From the NCBI RefSeq assembly GCF_000820515.1, contig NZ_JXDG01000018.1, positions 62,001 through 126,000 on the forward strand: DNA of 64,000 nucleotides. Reading direction: 5' to 3'. Below, piece after piece: positions 26,552-34,467 of this stretch. Position 1 is the stretch's first letter. Each line of letters begins with the position of its first letter. Position numbers and translations under genes: made by a program. The notes beneath the pieces were generated by a model. It searched no databases. It saw only the letters and a list, made by a program, of their open reading frames with translations, and had not been told where the DNA came from. This DNA is from Pseudomonas batumici. GTDB taxonomy: Bacteria; Pseudomonadota; Gammaproteobacteria; Pseudomonadales; Pseudomonadaceae.

Positions 26552-26650
26552 CGCTATCGCCGGCAAGCCGGCTCCTACAATGTCCGCGTCGTACCGAAAT
26601 CCTGCGTGCGACGGAAAAACCTGTAGGAGCTGGCTTGCCAGCGATGACCG
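26552..26650. repeat. REP inverted pair
   Basis: Copies CGCCGGCAAGCCGGCTCCTAC (ending about 26578) and CTGTAGGAGCTGGCTTGCCA (from 26621) face each other about 40 nt apart. They lie between the module-repeat gene and the cysteine hydrolase gene, where the accessory block ends. Confidence 0.88.
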
Positions 26651-26665
26651 CGCAGCGGTCGCCAT

Positions 26666-27208
26666 TCAGAACCGCACGTCAGCCGTACTCAGCACCTGCA
26701 CAAACGCCCCGTTCAAGGTCGCGTTGTGATGTTCGACAATCGCCCGGGCCGACAACCCGGGCGTGTCCATGCAGGTATGGGCATCGCCCACCAGGACCGC
26801 CTCGAAACCCAAATCCCGAGCCAAGCGGCAAGTACTGTCGACGCAATACTGGGTCTTCATCCCGACAATCACCAAGCGTCCGATACCGGCATCGTCCAGT
26901 TGCTCGGCCAACCCGGTATTGAAGAAACAACTGGGGCGCGTCTTGTCGACCAAACGATCCACCGCGGGATCAACCTGCAACTCCGGCACCAGTTGCCACA
27001 GCCCGCTCCCTGCCGCAATCGGCGAGCCGTCAGGGCCGGTATGCCTGACCGCGAAAATCGGCGCTTCCGCCTGCCGAGCCGCGCCAATCAGGTGATTGAT
27101 ATTCTCCAGCACCCGCTGCCCTTCCCAGGGTTTCTCGGGGCCGTGGAACAGACCGACCTGCATATCGATGATCAACAGCGCCGAACGCTGTGCTTTTTCT
27201 GCTTGCAT
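26666..27208 (-). CDS. isochorismatase-family cysteine hydrolase
   Basis: A 180-residue cysteine hydrolase. The catalytic Asp lies in ALLIIDMQVGLF, the Lys in LVDKTRPSCFF, and the nucleophilic Cys in VGMKTQYCVDSTCRLARDLG. This family includes isochorismatases, nicotinamidases and other amidases, and substrate cannot be chosen from motifs alone. The ATG at 27208 has GGAGAAACACCC immediately upstream, which settles the start. The histidine phosphatase gene lies 43 nt upstream on the same strand. Confidence 0.87.
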   Translation of the reverse strand: MQAEKAQRSALLIIDMQVGLFHGPEKPWEGQRVLENINHLIGAARQAEAPIFAVRHTGPDGSPIAAGSGLWQLVPELQVDPAVDRLVDKTRPSCFFNTGLAEQLDDAGIGRLVIVGMKTQYCVDSTCRLARDLGFEAVLVGDAHTCMDTPGLSARAIVEHHNATLNGAFVQVLSTADVRF

Positions 27209-27251
27209 GGGTGTTTCTCCTTCCGTGTGATGCCACCCTGTCCATTTTCCC

Positions 27252-27797
27252 TCAGAAGCGCAACCTCCAGCGCCCGTTAAGACGCAGGTCGACCACGGAC
27301 AAGGGCTCGATATCGATCGCGTTGAAGGAGGCAGTGCCGGCCTCCAGGGCATGGAGAATCGCCGCGCGGATCACGAAGGGATGGGTCACCACCACAAAAT
27401 GCCCCACCTCGTAAAAACCCTCGAGCCAGGCCCCGACCCGGGCACACAACGCCGCCACCGACTCACCCGCCGGCGGCGCCTGTGTCGGGTCCAGGATCCA
27501 GGCTGCCAGCAGTTCCGGCTCGCTCTCCTGCAAGTCCGCCAAAGCGACACCCTGCCATTCGCCAAAATCGAGGTCACCCAACTCAGGGACGATTTCGATC
27601 TCGCCGCCCAGGGCCTCGGCGGTCTGCCAGGCACGGGTTTCCGGGGCACTGAGGATGCGCACCGGTTTCTTCAGGCGCAGCGCCAGTTCGGCGGCCTTGA
27701 GCAACCCCTTGGGCTCCACCGGTTCGTCCAGCGGGAAACGTCCCAGGCGCTGGGCCTCGGTGCGGGCATGGCAAACAAAGCTCAAACGCGTCGGCAT
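27252..27797 (-). CDS. histidine phosphatase superfamily protein with atypical active site
   Basis: A 181-residue domain with the phosphoglycerate-mutase-like fold: N-terminal LSFVCHARTEAQR, then LSAPETRAWQTAEAL, the acid region ELGDLDFGEWQGVAL, and C-terminal HFVVVTHPFVIRAAIL with the second His. The usual R-H-G triplet is C-H-A here, so the first Arg and the Gly are replaced while the phospho-accepting His is kept. Whether it is active is uncertain. MPTRLSF (27797) is taken as the start; an ATG 14 codons upstream is possible. Related proteins have been linked to cobalamin synthesis (CobC), but nothing nearby supports that here. Confidence 0.8.
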   Translation of the reverse strand: MPTRLSFVCHARTEAQRLGRFPLDEPVEPKGLLKAAELALRLKKPVRILSAPETRAWQTAEALGGEIEIVPELGDLDFGEWQGVALADLQESEPELLAAWILDPTQAPPAGESVAALCARVGAWLEGFYEVGHFVVVTHPFVIRAAILHALEAGTASFNAIDIEPLSVVDLRLNGRWRLRF

Positions 27798-27961
27798 AAG
27801 GGTGTGTTCCGAAAGGCAGTCCGTGTCGTGGCTCAACATACCGGGTAGTCGCTCGGCCCGAATTGCAAGTATCGCTCAAGCGAACAAAGGCTTACATGCG
27901 ACGTTCGGCTGCAGAGCGAGCTAGTATAGTCAGCTCATTGCATCCCACGAGGAACTGATCG

Positions 27962-28336
27962 ATGCCTGCAGCCCTGTTCAAGAGAACCCTCGGCGCCCTG
28001 CTCCTGTTGGCAGGCTTGGCCGGCGCGAATGCCGCGTTCGCCCATGCCCACCTGAAAAGCGAAACCCCGGCCAAGGACTCCACCGTCAGTGCCCCGGGTG
28101 AATTGCGCCTGGTGTTCAGCGAAGGAGTCGAGGCCGCGCTGACCAAGGTCGACGTCAGCAGCGCCGCTAGCAAGGTCACGCTGAAAAGCATCGCCACCGA
28201 TCCGGCCGACAAGAAAATCCTGATCGTCACCCCGAATGCGCCGCTCCCCGCCGGCGAGTACAAGGTCGAATGGCACGCCGTGTCGGTCGATACCCACAAG
28301 AGCGAAGGCCACTACCGCTTCAAGGTGGGCAACTGA
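27962..28336 (+). CDS. copC: periplasmic copper-binding protein CopC
   Basis: A 124-residue exported protein. The signal peptide ends at NAAFA, leaving the mature N-terminus HAHLKSETPAKDSTV with the His residues that bind Cu(II) in CopC. It also has RLVFSEGVEAALTKV and the C-terminal EWHAVSVDTHKSEGHYRF, all family hallmarks, and it is methionine-poor like the Cu(II)-only class. It lies 4 nt upstream of copD, so the pair probably acts together in copper uptake. Confidence 0.94.
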   Translation: MPAALFKRTLGALLLLAGLAGANAAFAHAHLKSETPAKDSTVSAPGELRLVFSEGVEAALTKVDVSSAASKVTLKSIATDPADKKILIVTPNAPLPAGEYKVEWHAVSVDTHKSEGHYRFKVGN

Positions 28337-28340
28337 CTCT

Positions 28341-29192
28341 ATGCAAAGCGCCATGGTCCTGTGCCGTTTCCTGCATTTCGCCGTGGTGTTGTCATTGTTC
28401 GGGACCTGCCTGTTCAGGCCATGGCTGATCGGCAGCGCGCCCAACGCAGCACTCGACCCGGGCCTGCTCAGGCTCAAGCGCTGGCTGGCGCTGCTGGCAC
28501 TGCTCAGTGCCGGGGCCTGGCTGTCGCTGACCACCGCCACCATGACCGGCGACTGGTCGGACGCGCTGAACCCCGCCACCCTCCAGTTGGTCCTGGGCAA
28601 GACCTTTTTCGGCCAGGTCTGGAGCTGGCACCTGGGGTTGTGCCTGCTGCTGTTGTTCAGCCTGCTGGCCAACGCCCGCCCGGCCGTCAACCTGCTGCTC
28701 GGTTTCCTGCTGCTGGCGACCCTCGCCCCGGTCGGCCACGGCGCCATGCTCGATGGCCTCGACGGTCGCCTGCTGATGCTCAACCAGTTCGTCCACCTGA
28801 GCGGCGTCGGCGCCTGGGTCGGGGGCCTACTGCTGCTCCTGCGGGTATTGGCCCGACCGGCCGGGCATGACCTCGACCGCCTCCTGCGGCGCTTCAGCAA
28901 CCTGGGTTATGGATTGGTGGCGATCATCATCCTGACCGGCCTGATCAATGTCCGCGTACTCACCGGCGCCCCCTGGCCGACACCGCTGTTCAGCGGCTTC
29001 GCGCTGATCCTGCTGATCAAGGTGCTGATGGTCGCGCTGATGCTGGGGCTGGCGCTGTTCAATCTGCTGATGAGCCGTCGCGGACGTTTCAGCGTCTTGC
29101 GCACCAGTGTGACGGTCGAATGGCTGCTCGGGCTGGGGGCGGTTCTCGCGGTATCGCTGCTGGGCACCTTACCGCCGATGCTGATGAACTGA
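28341..29192 (+). CDS. copD: copper uptake membrane protein CopD
   Basis: A 283-residue inner-membrane protein with about eight hydrophobic segments. Typical CopD segments are VLCRFLHFAVVLSLFG at the N-terminus, LNQFVHLSGVGAWVGGLLLL in the middle, and RFSNLGYGLVAIIILTGLINV. His residues in these helices are candidate metal ligands. CopD works with periplasmic CopC to bring copper to the cytoplasm. The ATG at 28341 follows the copC stop by 4 nt; the longer frame upstream overlaps copC and is not used. Confidence 0.92.
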   Translation: MQSAMVLCRFLHFAVVLSLFGTCLFRPWLIGSAPNAALDPGLLRLKRWLALLALLSAGAWLSLTTATMTGDWSDALNPATLQLVLGKTFFGQVWSWHLGLCLLLLFSLLANARPAVNLLLGFLLLATLAPVGHGAMLDGLDGRLLMLNQFVHLSGVGAWVGGLLLLLRVLARPAGHDLDRLLRRFSNLGYGLVAIIILTGLINVRVLTGAPWPTPLFSGFALILLIKVLMVALMLGLALFNLLMSRRGRFSVLRTSVTVEWLLGLGAVLAVSLLGTLPPMLMN

Positions 29193-29346
29193 GCCCGCCC
29201 GGGCATTGCCGCCGGACAGCATCAATCGGCCCGGGCTTTCATACTGCCGTTCGTAAAAAAAACCTTCCTCATGTAGTCATCTATATGAATCCATCAGGTA
29301 TATTCCTTCGAAGCTCGTGACAAAATATTACAAGAAGGGGTTTCCG

Positions 29347-30717
29347 TTGGATCTTTCACACGCCGCGTGGCTTGCCCACGACACCCGCCTGATCGTCTGC
29401 TGCCTGCTGGCAATCACCACCATCATCGTGCTGATCAGCCTGATCAAACTGCCGCCCTTCCTGTCCATCCTGGTCGGTACCTTCGTCGCCGGGATCGGCG
29501 CCGCGCTGCCCCCGGAAGAAGTGGCCAAGGCGTTCAGCAAGGGTGCCGGCAGCCTGCTCGGCGAGGCCGGGATCATCATTTCCCTGGGCGCCATGCTCGG
29601 CGCGCTGATGGCCGAATCCGGGGCCGCCGACCGCATCGCCTCGACCCTCCTGCGCCATGCGCGGGGCAAGGCCCTGCCCTGGGTCATCGCCATGGTGGCG
29701 ATGATCATCGGCCTGCCGCTGTTCTTCGAAGTCGGCCTCGTGCTGATGGTGCCGGTGATCTTCGTCATCGCCCGCCAGTCCGGCCAACCGCTGCTCAAGG
29801 TGGCGATCCCGGCCCTGGCAGGCATGACCACGCTGCACGCGCTGATGCCACCCCATCCGGGCCCGTTGATCGCCGTCAGCGCCTTGCACGCCGACCTGGG
29901 CATGACCATGTTGCTGGGCTTCTGCATCGCGGTGCCGGCTGTGATCCTCGCCGGCCCCCTCTACGGCATCTGGCTGTCCAAGCGCCTGGACGTGCAGGAG
30001 CCGGCCGAAATCGGCGCCCTGTTCACCGCCAAGGTCCAGACCCGGCGCCAACCGAGTTTCGCCATCTCGCTGTTGATCATCCTGCTACCGGTGCTGTTGA
30101 TGCTCGGCAGTACGTTGGCCAAGGTCGCCATGGCGCCGCAAAGTACCCTCGCCATGATCCTGAAATTCCTCGGCGAACCGCTGGTGGCCCTGGGCATCGC
30201 GGTGATCGCGGCGGTGATCTGCCTGGGCTGGTCGATCGGCATGGCCCGTGACCAGGTGGGCAGCGTGCTGCGCAAGAGCCTGGGGCCGATTGCCGTGCTG
30301 CTGCTGACCATCGGCGCCGGCGGCGGGCTGAAACAGACCCTGCTGGAAGCCGGTATCAGCGACACCATCAGCAAGGTCGCCACCGGCGCGAATATGTCCT
30401 ACATCCTGCTGGCCTGGCTGATCGCCGTGGCGCTGCGCCAGGCCACCGGTTCGGCCACCGTCGCCACCACCACCACGGCGGGGATCCTCGCGCCGATGAT
30501 GGCGGGACTGGCAAGCACCCAGAGCTCGCTGGTGGCCCTGGCCATCGGTGCCGGCTCGGTGTTCTTCTGCCACGTCAACGACGCCGGCTTCTGGATGGTG
30601 CGCGAATACTTCGGCCTGCAGCTCAAGCAGACCATCTGGGTCTGGTCGGTGTTGCAGACCATCGTTTCGGTGGTCGGGCTGATCGGCACGCTGTTGTTGT
30701 GGCAGTGGTTCAAGTAA
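29347..30717 (+). CDS. GntP family permease (gluconate/sugar-acid:H+ symporter)
   Basis: A 456-residue inner-membrane transporter with about 12 helices. Family features include IKLPPFLSILVGTFVAG, LGAMLGALMAESGAADRIA, PHPGPLIAVSAL, LRQATGSATVATTTTAG and FFCHVNDAGFWMV. It probably takes up gluconate or another aldonate; no kinase or regulator gene is adjacent to name the substrate. The TTG at 29347 is chosen as the start because AGAAGGGG sits just upstream and because the protein then begins LDLSHAAWLAHDTRL as in related permeases. The GTG at 29317 would add ten unlikely residues. Confidence 0.88.
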   Translation: MDLSHAAWLAHDTRLIVCCLLAITTIIVLISLIKLPPFLSILVGTFVAGIGAALPPEEVAKAFSKGAGSLLGEAGIIISLGAMLGALMAESGAADRIASTLLRHARGKALPWVIAMVAMIIGLPLFFEVGLVLMVPVIFVIARQSGQPLLKVAIPALAGMTTLHALMPPHPGPLIAVSALHADLGMTMLLGFCIAVPAVILAGPLYGIWLSKRLDVQEPAEIGALFTAKVQTRRQPSFAISLLIILLPVLLMLGSTLAKVAMAPQSTLAMILKFLGEPLVALGIAVIAAVICLGWSIGMARDQVGSVLRKSLGPIAVLLLTIGAGGGLKQTLLEAGISDTISKVATGANMSYILLAWLIAVALRQATGSATVATTTTAGILAPMMAGLASTQSSLVALAIGAGSVFFCHVNDAGFWMVREYFGLQLKQTIWVWSVLQTIVSVVGLIGTLLLWQWFK

Positions 30718-30784
30718 ACCGCCGCGGGTGATTGCCCGAAGCATCGTCTGCGGGCAATCGACCCGTTCAGGCAGGACACGGTCA

Positions 30785-30860
30785 CCTGTAGGAGCCGGCT
30801 TGCTGGCGATTGCGATGTAACATTCACCACCGCTATCGCTGGCAAGCCAGCTCCTACAGG
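30785..30860. repeat. REP inverted pair
   Basis: CCTGTAGGAGCCGGCTTGCT at 30785 and the inverted copy GGCAAGCCAGCTCCTACAGG ending at 30860, between the convergent GntP and GNAT genes. Confidence 0.9.
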
Positions 30861-30885
30861 TTTCGCGTGGTTTTCAAGATCCTTG

Positions 30886-31371
30886 TCAGTCCTGCGAATA
30901 GGCGAAGTTCTTCAACACTTCGCCATCCATCCGATAACGCACCCACTCGCTTTGCGGCTGGGCGCCGATGGATTCGTAGAAGCGAATCGCCGGCTCGTTC
31001 CAGTCCAGCACGCTCCACTCCAGGCGCCCACAATCATTGGCGCAGGCGATCTGCGCCAGATGTCGCAACAGCTTCTTGCCCGCACCGGCACCACGTTGTT
31101 GCGGTGAAACGTAGAGGTCCTCTAGGTACAGGCCGTTACGCCCCAGCCAAGTGGAGTAACTGAAGAAAAACACCGCGAAACCGACGGGCTCCCCGTCACG
31201 CAGGCAGATCAGGCCGTGGGCCGTGGCCCCCTCGCCGAACAGGCTGCGTTCGATGTCCACCACGCTGGCGATCACCTCGTGGCGGGCGCGCTCGTACTCG
31301 GCAAGCTCGGTGATAAAGGCCAGGATCTGTGGCGCATCGCTGGGCCGGGCTTCGCGTATTTCGAGGGACAT
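30886..31371 (-). CDS. GNAT-family N-acetyltransferase
   Basis: A 161-residue acetyltransferase. The acetyl-CoA-binding motif A is LYLEDLYVSPQQRGAGAGKKLLRHLA, and motif B is LEWSVLDWNEPAIRFYESIGA. The overall pattern (IREARPSDAPQILAFITELA, then FFFSYSTWLGRNGLYLED) resembles spermidine/spermine or thialysine N-acetyltransferases, so a small amine substrate is plausible but unproven. The start at 31371 has GGAAG eight nt upstream. Confidence 0.87.
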   Translation of the reverse strand: MSLEIREARPSDAPQILAFITELAEYERARHEVIASVVDIERSLFGEGATAHGLICLRDGEPVGFAVFFFSYSTWLGRNGLYLEDLYVSPQQRGAGAGKKLLRHLAQIACANDCGRLEWSVLDWNEPAIRFYESIGAQPQSEWVRYRMDGEVLKNFAYSQD

Positions 31372-31434
31372 GGGCGCTTCCAGAGTCGATGAAGTCGCCC
31401 ATGCTATGCGGATTGTGCGACGGCTTGAATCACT

Positions 31435-31575
31435 TCAACGAAAATTCACCGTCAACAGGCAGATCAGCAGCATCAAGCCGAGGATCAGTCCCGCACCGAC
31501 ACCCAGTCCGAGCAGATGAATACCCGGGGCGTTCAGGCTCTCCCGGCGCTGCCGGTCACCGAAATCATCCTGCAT
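31435..31575 (-). CDS. possible small single-pass membrane protein
   Basis: A possible 46-residue protein with a charged N-terminus (QDDFGDRQRRESLN) and one strongly hydrophobic segment (LLGLGVGAGLILGLMLLICLL). The frame is open to 31689, so the start is uncertain, and the ribosome-binding site upstream of 31575 (GGGCCGGGC) is poor. The rest of the 31372-31798 gap shows no convincing gene; the plus strand at about 31520-31653 reads like the C-terminal end of a larger protein and may be a remnant. Confidence 0.35.
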   Translation of the reverse strand: MQDDFGDRQRRESLNAPGIHLLGLGVGAGLILGLMLLICLLTVNFR

Positions 31576-31798
31576 GCCCGGCCCACGGATGCCCGTTCGC
31601 AGGAGACGTTGCGGGTGCTGAGTGCGGCGTTTTGCGGGGTATTGGAGCGCTAGCCGATCACGGCGGGCTGAATAAATACTTGATAGCAAAATGCCTTCAT
31701 GGTTTAAAGGCGAGCCTGAAAGATGTCCGCAGCGGCGGACAGGTTTTCGCCGCTGTGCCCCGAGTAGGGAAACTTAAATTCAAACCAAGGAGAGATCG

Positions 31799-32401
31799 AT
31801 GCGTTTCATGTATCTGTGGGTATTGGCCGCGGCCGCGTTGCTGGGCGGTTGCGCCGGCAATCCCATGCAAGTATCCCCCACGCAAACCATCCCTGCCGCC
31901 GGGCCGGAGAGCGCCCAGGTGGTCTTTATGCGTTCCTCGTTCGTCGGCAAGATGATTGACGCTTCGCTGTATGACGTGACCGGTGGGCAAACCAAATTCA
32001 TCGGCATCATGGCCAACGGCAACAAGGTCAACTATCCGACCACACCGGGTAAACACACCTTCATGGTGGTCTCGGAAGCCGCTGACTTCCTCGAAGCCGA
32101 CCTGAGCCCGGGCAAGACCTACTACAGCTTGGTCACCCCACGCATGGGCGTCTGGAAAGCCCGTTTCTCCCTGTGGCCGGTCAGCACCGACCCCAAGGCC
32201 GAATACACCAGCACCGGCAAGGACTTCGCCAGCTGGGTCAAGGACACCGAACTGGTTGGCAACTCGCCCCGCTCCCTGGCCTGGTTCGAGAGCAACAAGA
32301 GCAGCGTCGAAGAGAAACGCGCGGAATACTGGAAGGAATGGCAGCAAAAGAGCGCCGAGGACCTGGCCAAGCGCACGCTGCACCCGCAGGATGGCCTCTA
32401 A
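31799..32401 (+). CDS. lipoprotein of unknown function
   Basis: A 200-residue protein with a type II signal peptide (FMYLWVLAAAALLGGC, lipobox LGGC, acylated Cys about residue 18). The mature part contains AQVVFMRSSFVGKMIDASLYD, then PGKHTFMVVSEAADFLEADL and GKTYYSLVTPRMG, similar in style to DUF2846-type periplasmic lipoproteins. The C-terminal 40 residues are charged and helical. An AAGGAGAGATCG ribosome-binding site precedes the ATG. A strong terminator hairpin follows. Function unknown. Confidence 0.82.
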   Translation: MRFMYLWVLAAAALLGGCAGNPMQVSPTQTIPAAGPESAQVVFMRSSFVGKMIDASLYDVTGGQTKFIGIMANGNKVNYPTTPGKHTFMVVSEAADFLEADLSPGKTYYSLVTPRMGVWKARFSLWPVSTDPKAEYTSTGKDFASWVKDTELVGNSPRSLAWFESNKSSVEEKRAEYWKEWQQKSAEDLAKRTLHPQDGL

Positions 32402-32433
32402 GCCGCACAGCGATCTGAACGCCCCCTGAAACA

Positions 32434-32468
32434 AATCGGCCGGGCTCCCACAAGGAGCCCGGCCGATT
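32434..32468. terminator. bidirectional terminator between lipoprotein gene and lpxO
   Basis: AATCGGCCGGGCTCC and GGAGCCCGGCCGATT form a perfect 15-bp stem with a 5-nt loop, ending in TT on either strand, placed between two convergent stops. Confidence 0.85.
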
Positions 32469-32493
32469 CAATAGAGCGATTGACGAAGCAGCG

Positions 32494-33405
32494 CTAGACC
32501 AGCAGGAACAGCGCCAGCAAGCCACCGAAGATCGCCCACTTTTCCAGGTAATAGCGCGTGCGGTTGCGCTTCTTCAGTTCCTTGCCACGCAGGCGAATGC
32601 CATAGATCTTGGTGAAGAACTTGTTGATCCCACCGGTCTTGTCGTTCGCGTCATTCGGCGACGCGGCGGCGGACATCACATTGCGGCTGAACCAGCGGTT
32701 GAACGCCGTTGCCCAGCGATACTTCAGCGGACGCTCGACATCGCAGAACAGGATCACGCGGTTCTGGTCGGTCTTGTTTTGCGCATAGTGGATGAAGGTC
32801 TCGTCGAACATCACCGGCTCGCCATCGCGCCAGTGGTATTCCTCGCCGTCGACGTTGATGTAGCAGCCCGGATCGTTCGGCGTCTGCAGGCCCAGGTGGT
32901 AGCGCAGGGAGCCGGCATAGGGGTCGCGGTGGCGGACCAGGCGCGAACCCGGCGGCAGCTCGGCGAACATGGCGGCCTTGACGGTGCCGATGCTGTTGAG
33001 CAGTTCCGTGGTGCGCGGGCACAGCTCGATGGCGGAGGGATGGTTGTCGCCGTACCACTTGAGGTAGAAACGCTTCCAGCCGGTCTTGAAGAAGGAGTTG
33101 AAGCCGACGTCGTTGGGCTGCTCGGATTTCTTGATCTCACCGGCGTGCAACAGGGCCAGGGCTTCGGTGCGGATTTCCTCCCAGTTGTCCTGCAACGGCT
33201 TGAGCTCGGGGAAACCAGCCGGGTCCAGGTAAGGCCGGCTTGGCACCTTGGAGAACAGGTAGAGGAAGCAGTTGACCGGGGCCAGGAAGGTCGAGTGGTC
33301 GCTCAATTGCCGGCCCAGCTTGTGCCGGACCTTGCCGCGCAGGTGTACGTACGCGATGGACAAGACGTAAACAGCAATGATGATGAGTTTCACAGGCGTC
33401 GTCAC
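32494..33405 (-). CDS. lpxO: lipid A 2-hydroxylase LpxO (Fe(II)/2-oxoglutarate dioxygenase)
   Basis: A 303-residue aspartyl/asparaginyl beta-hydroxylase-fold enzyme with hydrophobic segments at both ends (residues 5-20 and the C-terminal IFGGLLALFLLV). The iron facial triad and 2-oxoglutarate Arg are visible: H159-R160-D161 in RLVRHRDPYAG, H206 in FIHYAQN and R216 in QNRVILF. LpxO 2-hydroxylates a secondary lauroyl chain of lipid A at the inner membrane, which affects membrane properties and resistance to peptides. Single gene, converging with the lipoprotein gene. Confidence 0.9.
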   Translation of the reverse strand: MTTPVKLIIIAVYVLSIAYVHLRGKVRHKLGRQLSDHSTFLAPVNCFLYLFSKVPSRPYLDPAGFPELKPLQDNWEEIRTEALALLHAGEIKKSEQPNDVGFNSFFKTGWKRFYLKWYGDNHPSAIELCPRTTELLNSIGTVKAAMFAELPPGSRLVRHRDPYAGSLRYHLGLQTPNDPGCYINVDGEEYHWRDGEPVMFDETFIHYAQNKTDQNRVILFCDVERPLKYRWATAFNRWFSRNVMSAAASPNDANDKTGGINKFFTKIYGIRLRGKELKKRNRTRYYLEKWAIFGGLLALFLLV

Positions 33406-33546
33406 AGAAGTCGAAAGGACACGCTACCCTTACCTGCACCCGGTGACCCGGTGCACACAGGCCGGGGTCCAGGCGTCGCAAAGGTAGCCAACGCACTAGG
33501 GTAGAACAGCTGGCGTATGGGTTTCCAGTGTTTCGTCTGCCGGACA

Positions 33547-34467
33547 TCAACCTCCCGCCAGCAGAGCGTCCACTTCTTGCGTCCCGGGCGAGGTCGCAGG
33601 CCCCCAGCGCGAGACCGCCAGGGCCGCCGCCGCGTTGGCGCGACGGGCTGCCCGAGCGGCATCGAGCCCCGCCGCCAGCCCGGCCAGGAACACGCCGGAA
33701 TGGGCATCGCCCGCGCCGTTGCTGTCCACCGCCCGCACCTTGAAACCGGGGATGTGCTGGTGCTCCCCGCCCCGGCTGACCCAGCAACCGTTCGGCCCGT
33801 CGCGCACCACCAGCAACGCGCCGTCGGCCAACTGCCCGGCCAGACGATCGAGGGAGCCGGCAATATCCATCGCACCGGTAAAGCGCAGGGATTCGACACT
33901 GTTGCTGGTCCAGATATCGATGCGTGGCAGCAAGGCCGCCATGGGTGCGGCGTCCGGCGAGTTCACCAGCGGTCCCGGATCGAACACCACGGTCACCGCC
34001 TTCGGCAAGGCCAGCAGCCACTCCAGCAGCGCCGGCGCCTTGTCCGGGTATTGCAGGCTGTAGCCGCTGACATAGACGTAGTCGTCGAGCCGCACCGCCA
34101 CCCGCGCCAGTTCCTGCGCCGAGACGCCGCCTTCCGCGCCGATATAGGAAATGAAGGTGCGCTCGGCGCTGGCTTCGGTCAGGGACACGCAGAGCCCGGT
34201 GTCCTTCTCGCCATCGCGGTCGAGGGCGATCTCGACCCCCTCCGCGGCCATCGTCTGGCGGGCCAGGTCGCCGAAGCGACCGTTACCGTGGCGCCCGAGG
34301 TAGACCACCGGCAAACCGTTGCGCCGGGCCGCGGCCATGACATTGAAGCCGGCGCCGACCTCAAAGCTGGCGGCGTTCGCCAGCACGTCGCCACCGGTCG
34401 CCGGCAGTTGGTCGAGGGACATGACCAGGTCAACCATGACCTGGCCGGTATGCAGCAATCTAGGCAT
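33547..34467 (-). CDS. PfkB-family sugar kinase (YegV-like)
   Basis: A 306-residue ribokinase-fold kinase: N-terminal HTGQVMVDLVMSLDQLP, GAGFNVMAAARRNG (substrate-binding glycines), GRHGNGRFG, and C-terminal VDSNGAGDAHSGVFLAGLA with the anion hole and catalytic Asp. Family members phosphorylate ribose, fructose, nucleosides or pseudouridine. The 5' end overlaps the NCS1 permease gene by 8 nt. With the permease, the ADP-ribosylglycohydrolase-like gene and a GntR regulator it forms a unit like E. coli yegTUVW, which suggests phosphorylation of a sugar freed from an imported nucleoside-like compound (inference). Confidence 0.87.
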   Translation of the reverse strand: MPRLLHTGQVMVDLVMSLDQLPATGGDVLANAASFEVGAGFNVMAAARRNGLPVVYLGRHGNGRFGDLARQTMAAEGVEIALDRDGEKDTGLCVSLTEASAERTFISYIGAEGGVSAQELARVAVRLDDYVYVSGYSLQYPDKAPALLEWLLALPKAVTVVFDPGPLVNSPDAAPMAALLPRIDIWTSNSVESLRFTGAMDIAGSLDRLAGQLADGALLVVRDGPNGCWVSRGGEHQHIPGFKVRAVDSNGAGDAHSGVFLAGLAAGLDAARAARRANAAAALAVSRWGPATSPGTQEVDALLAGG

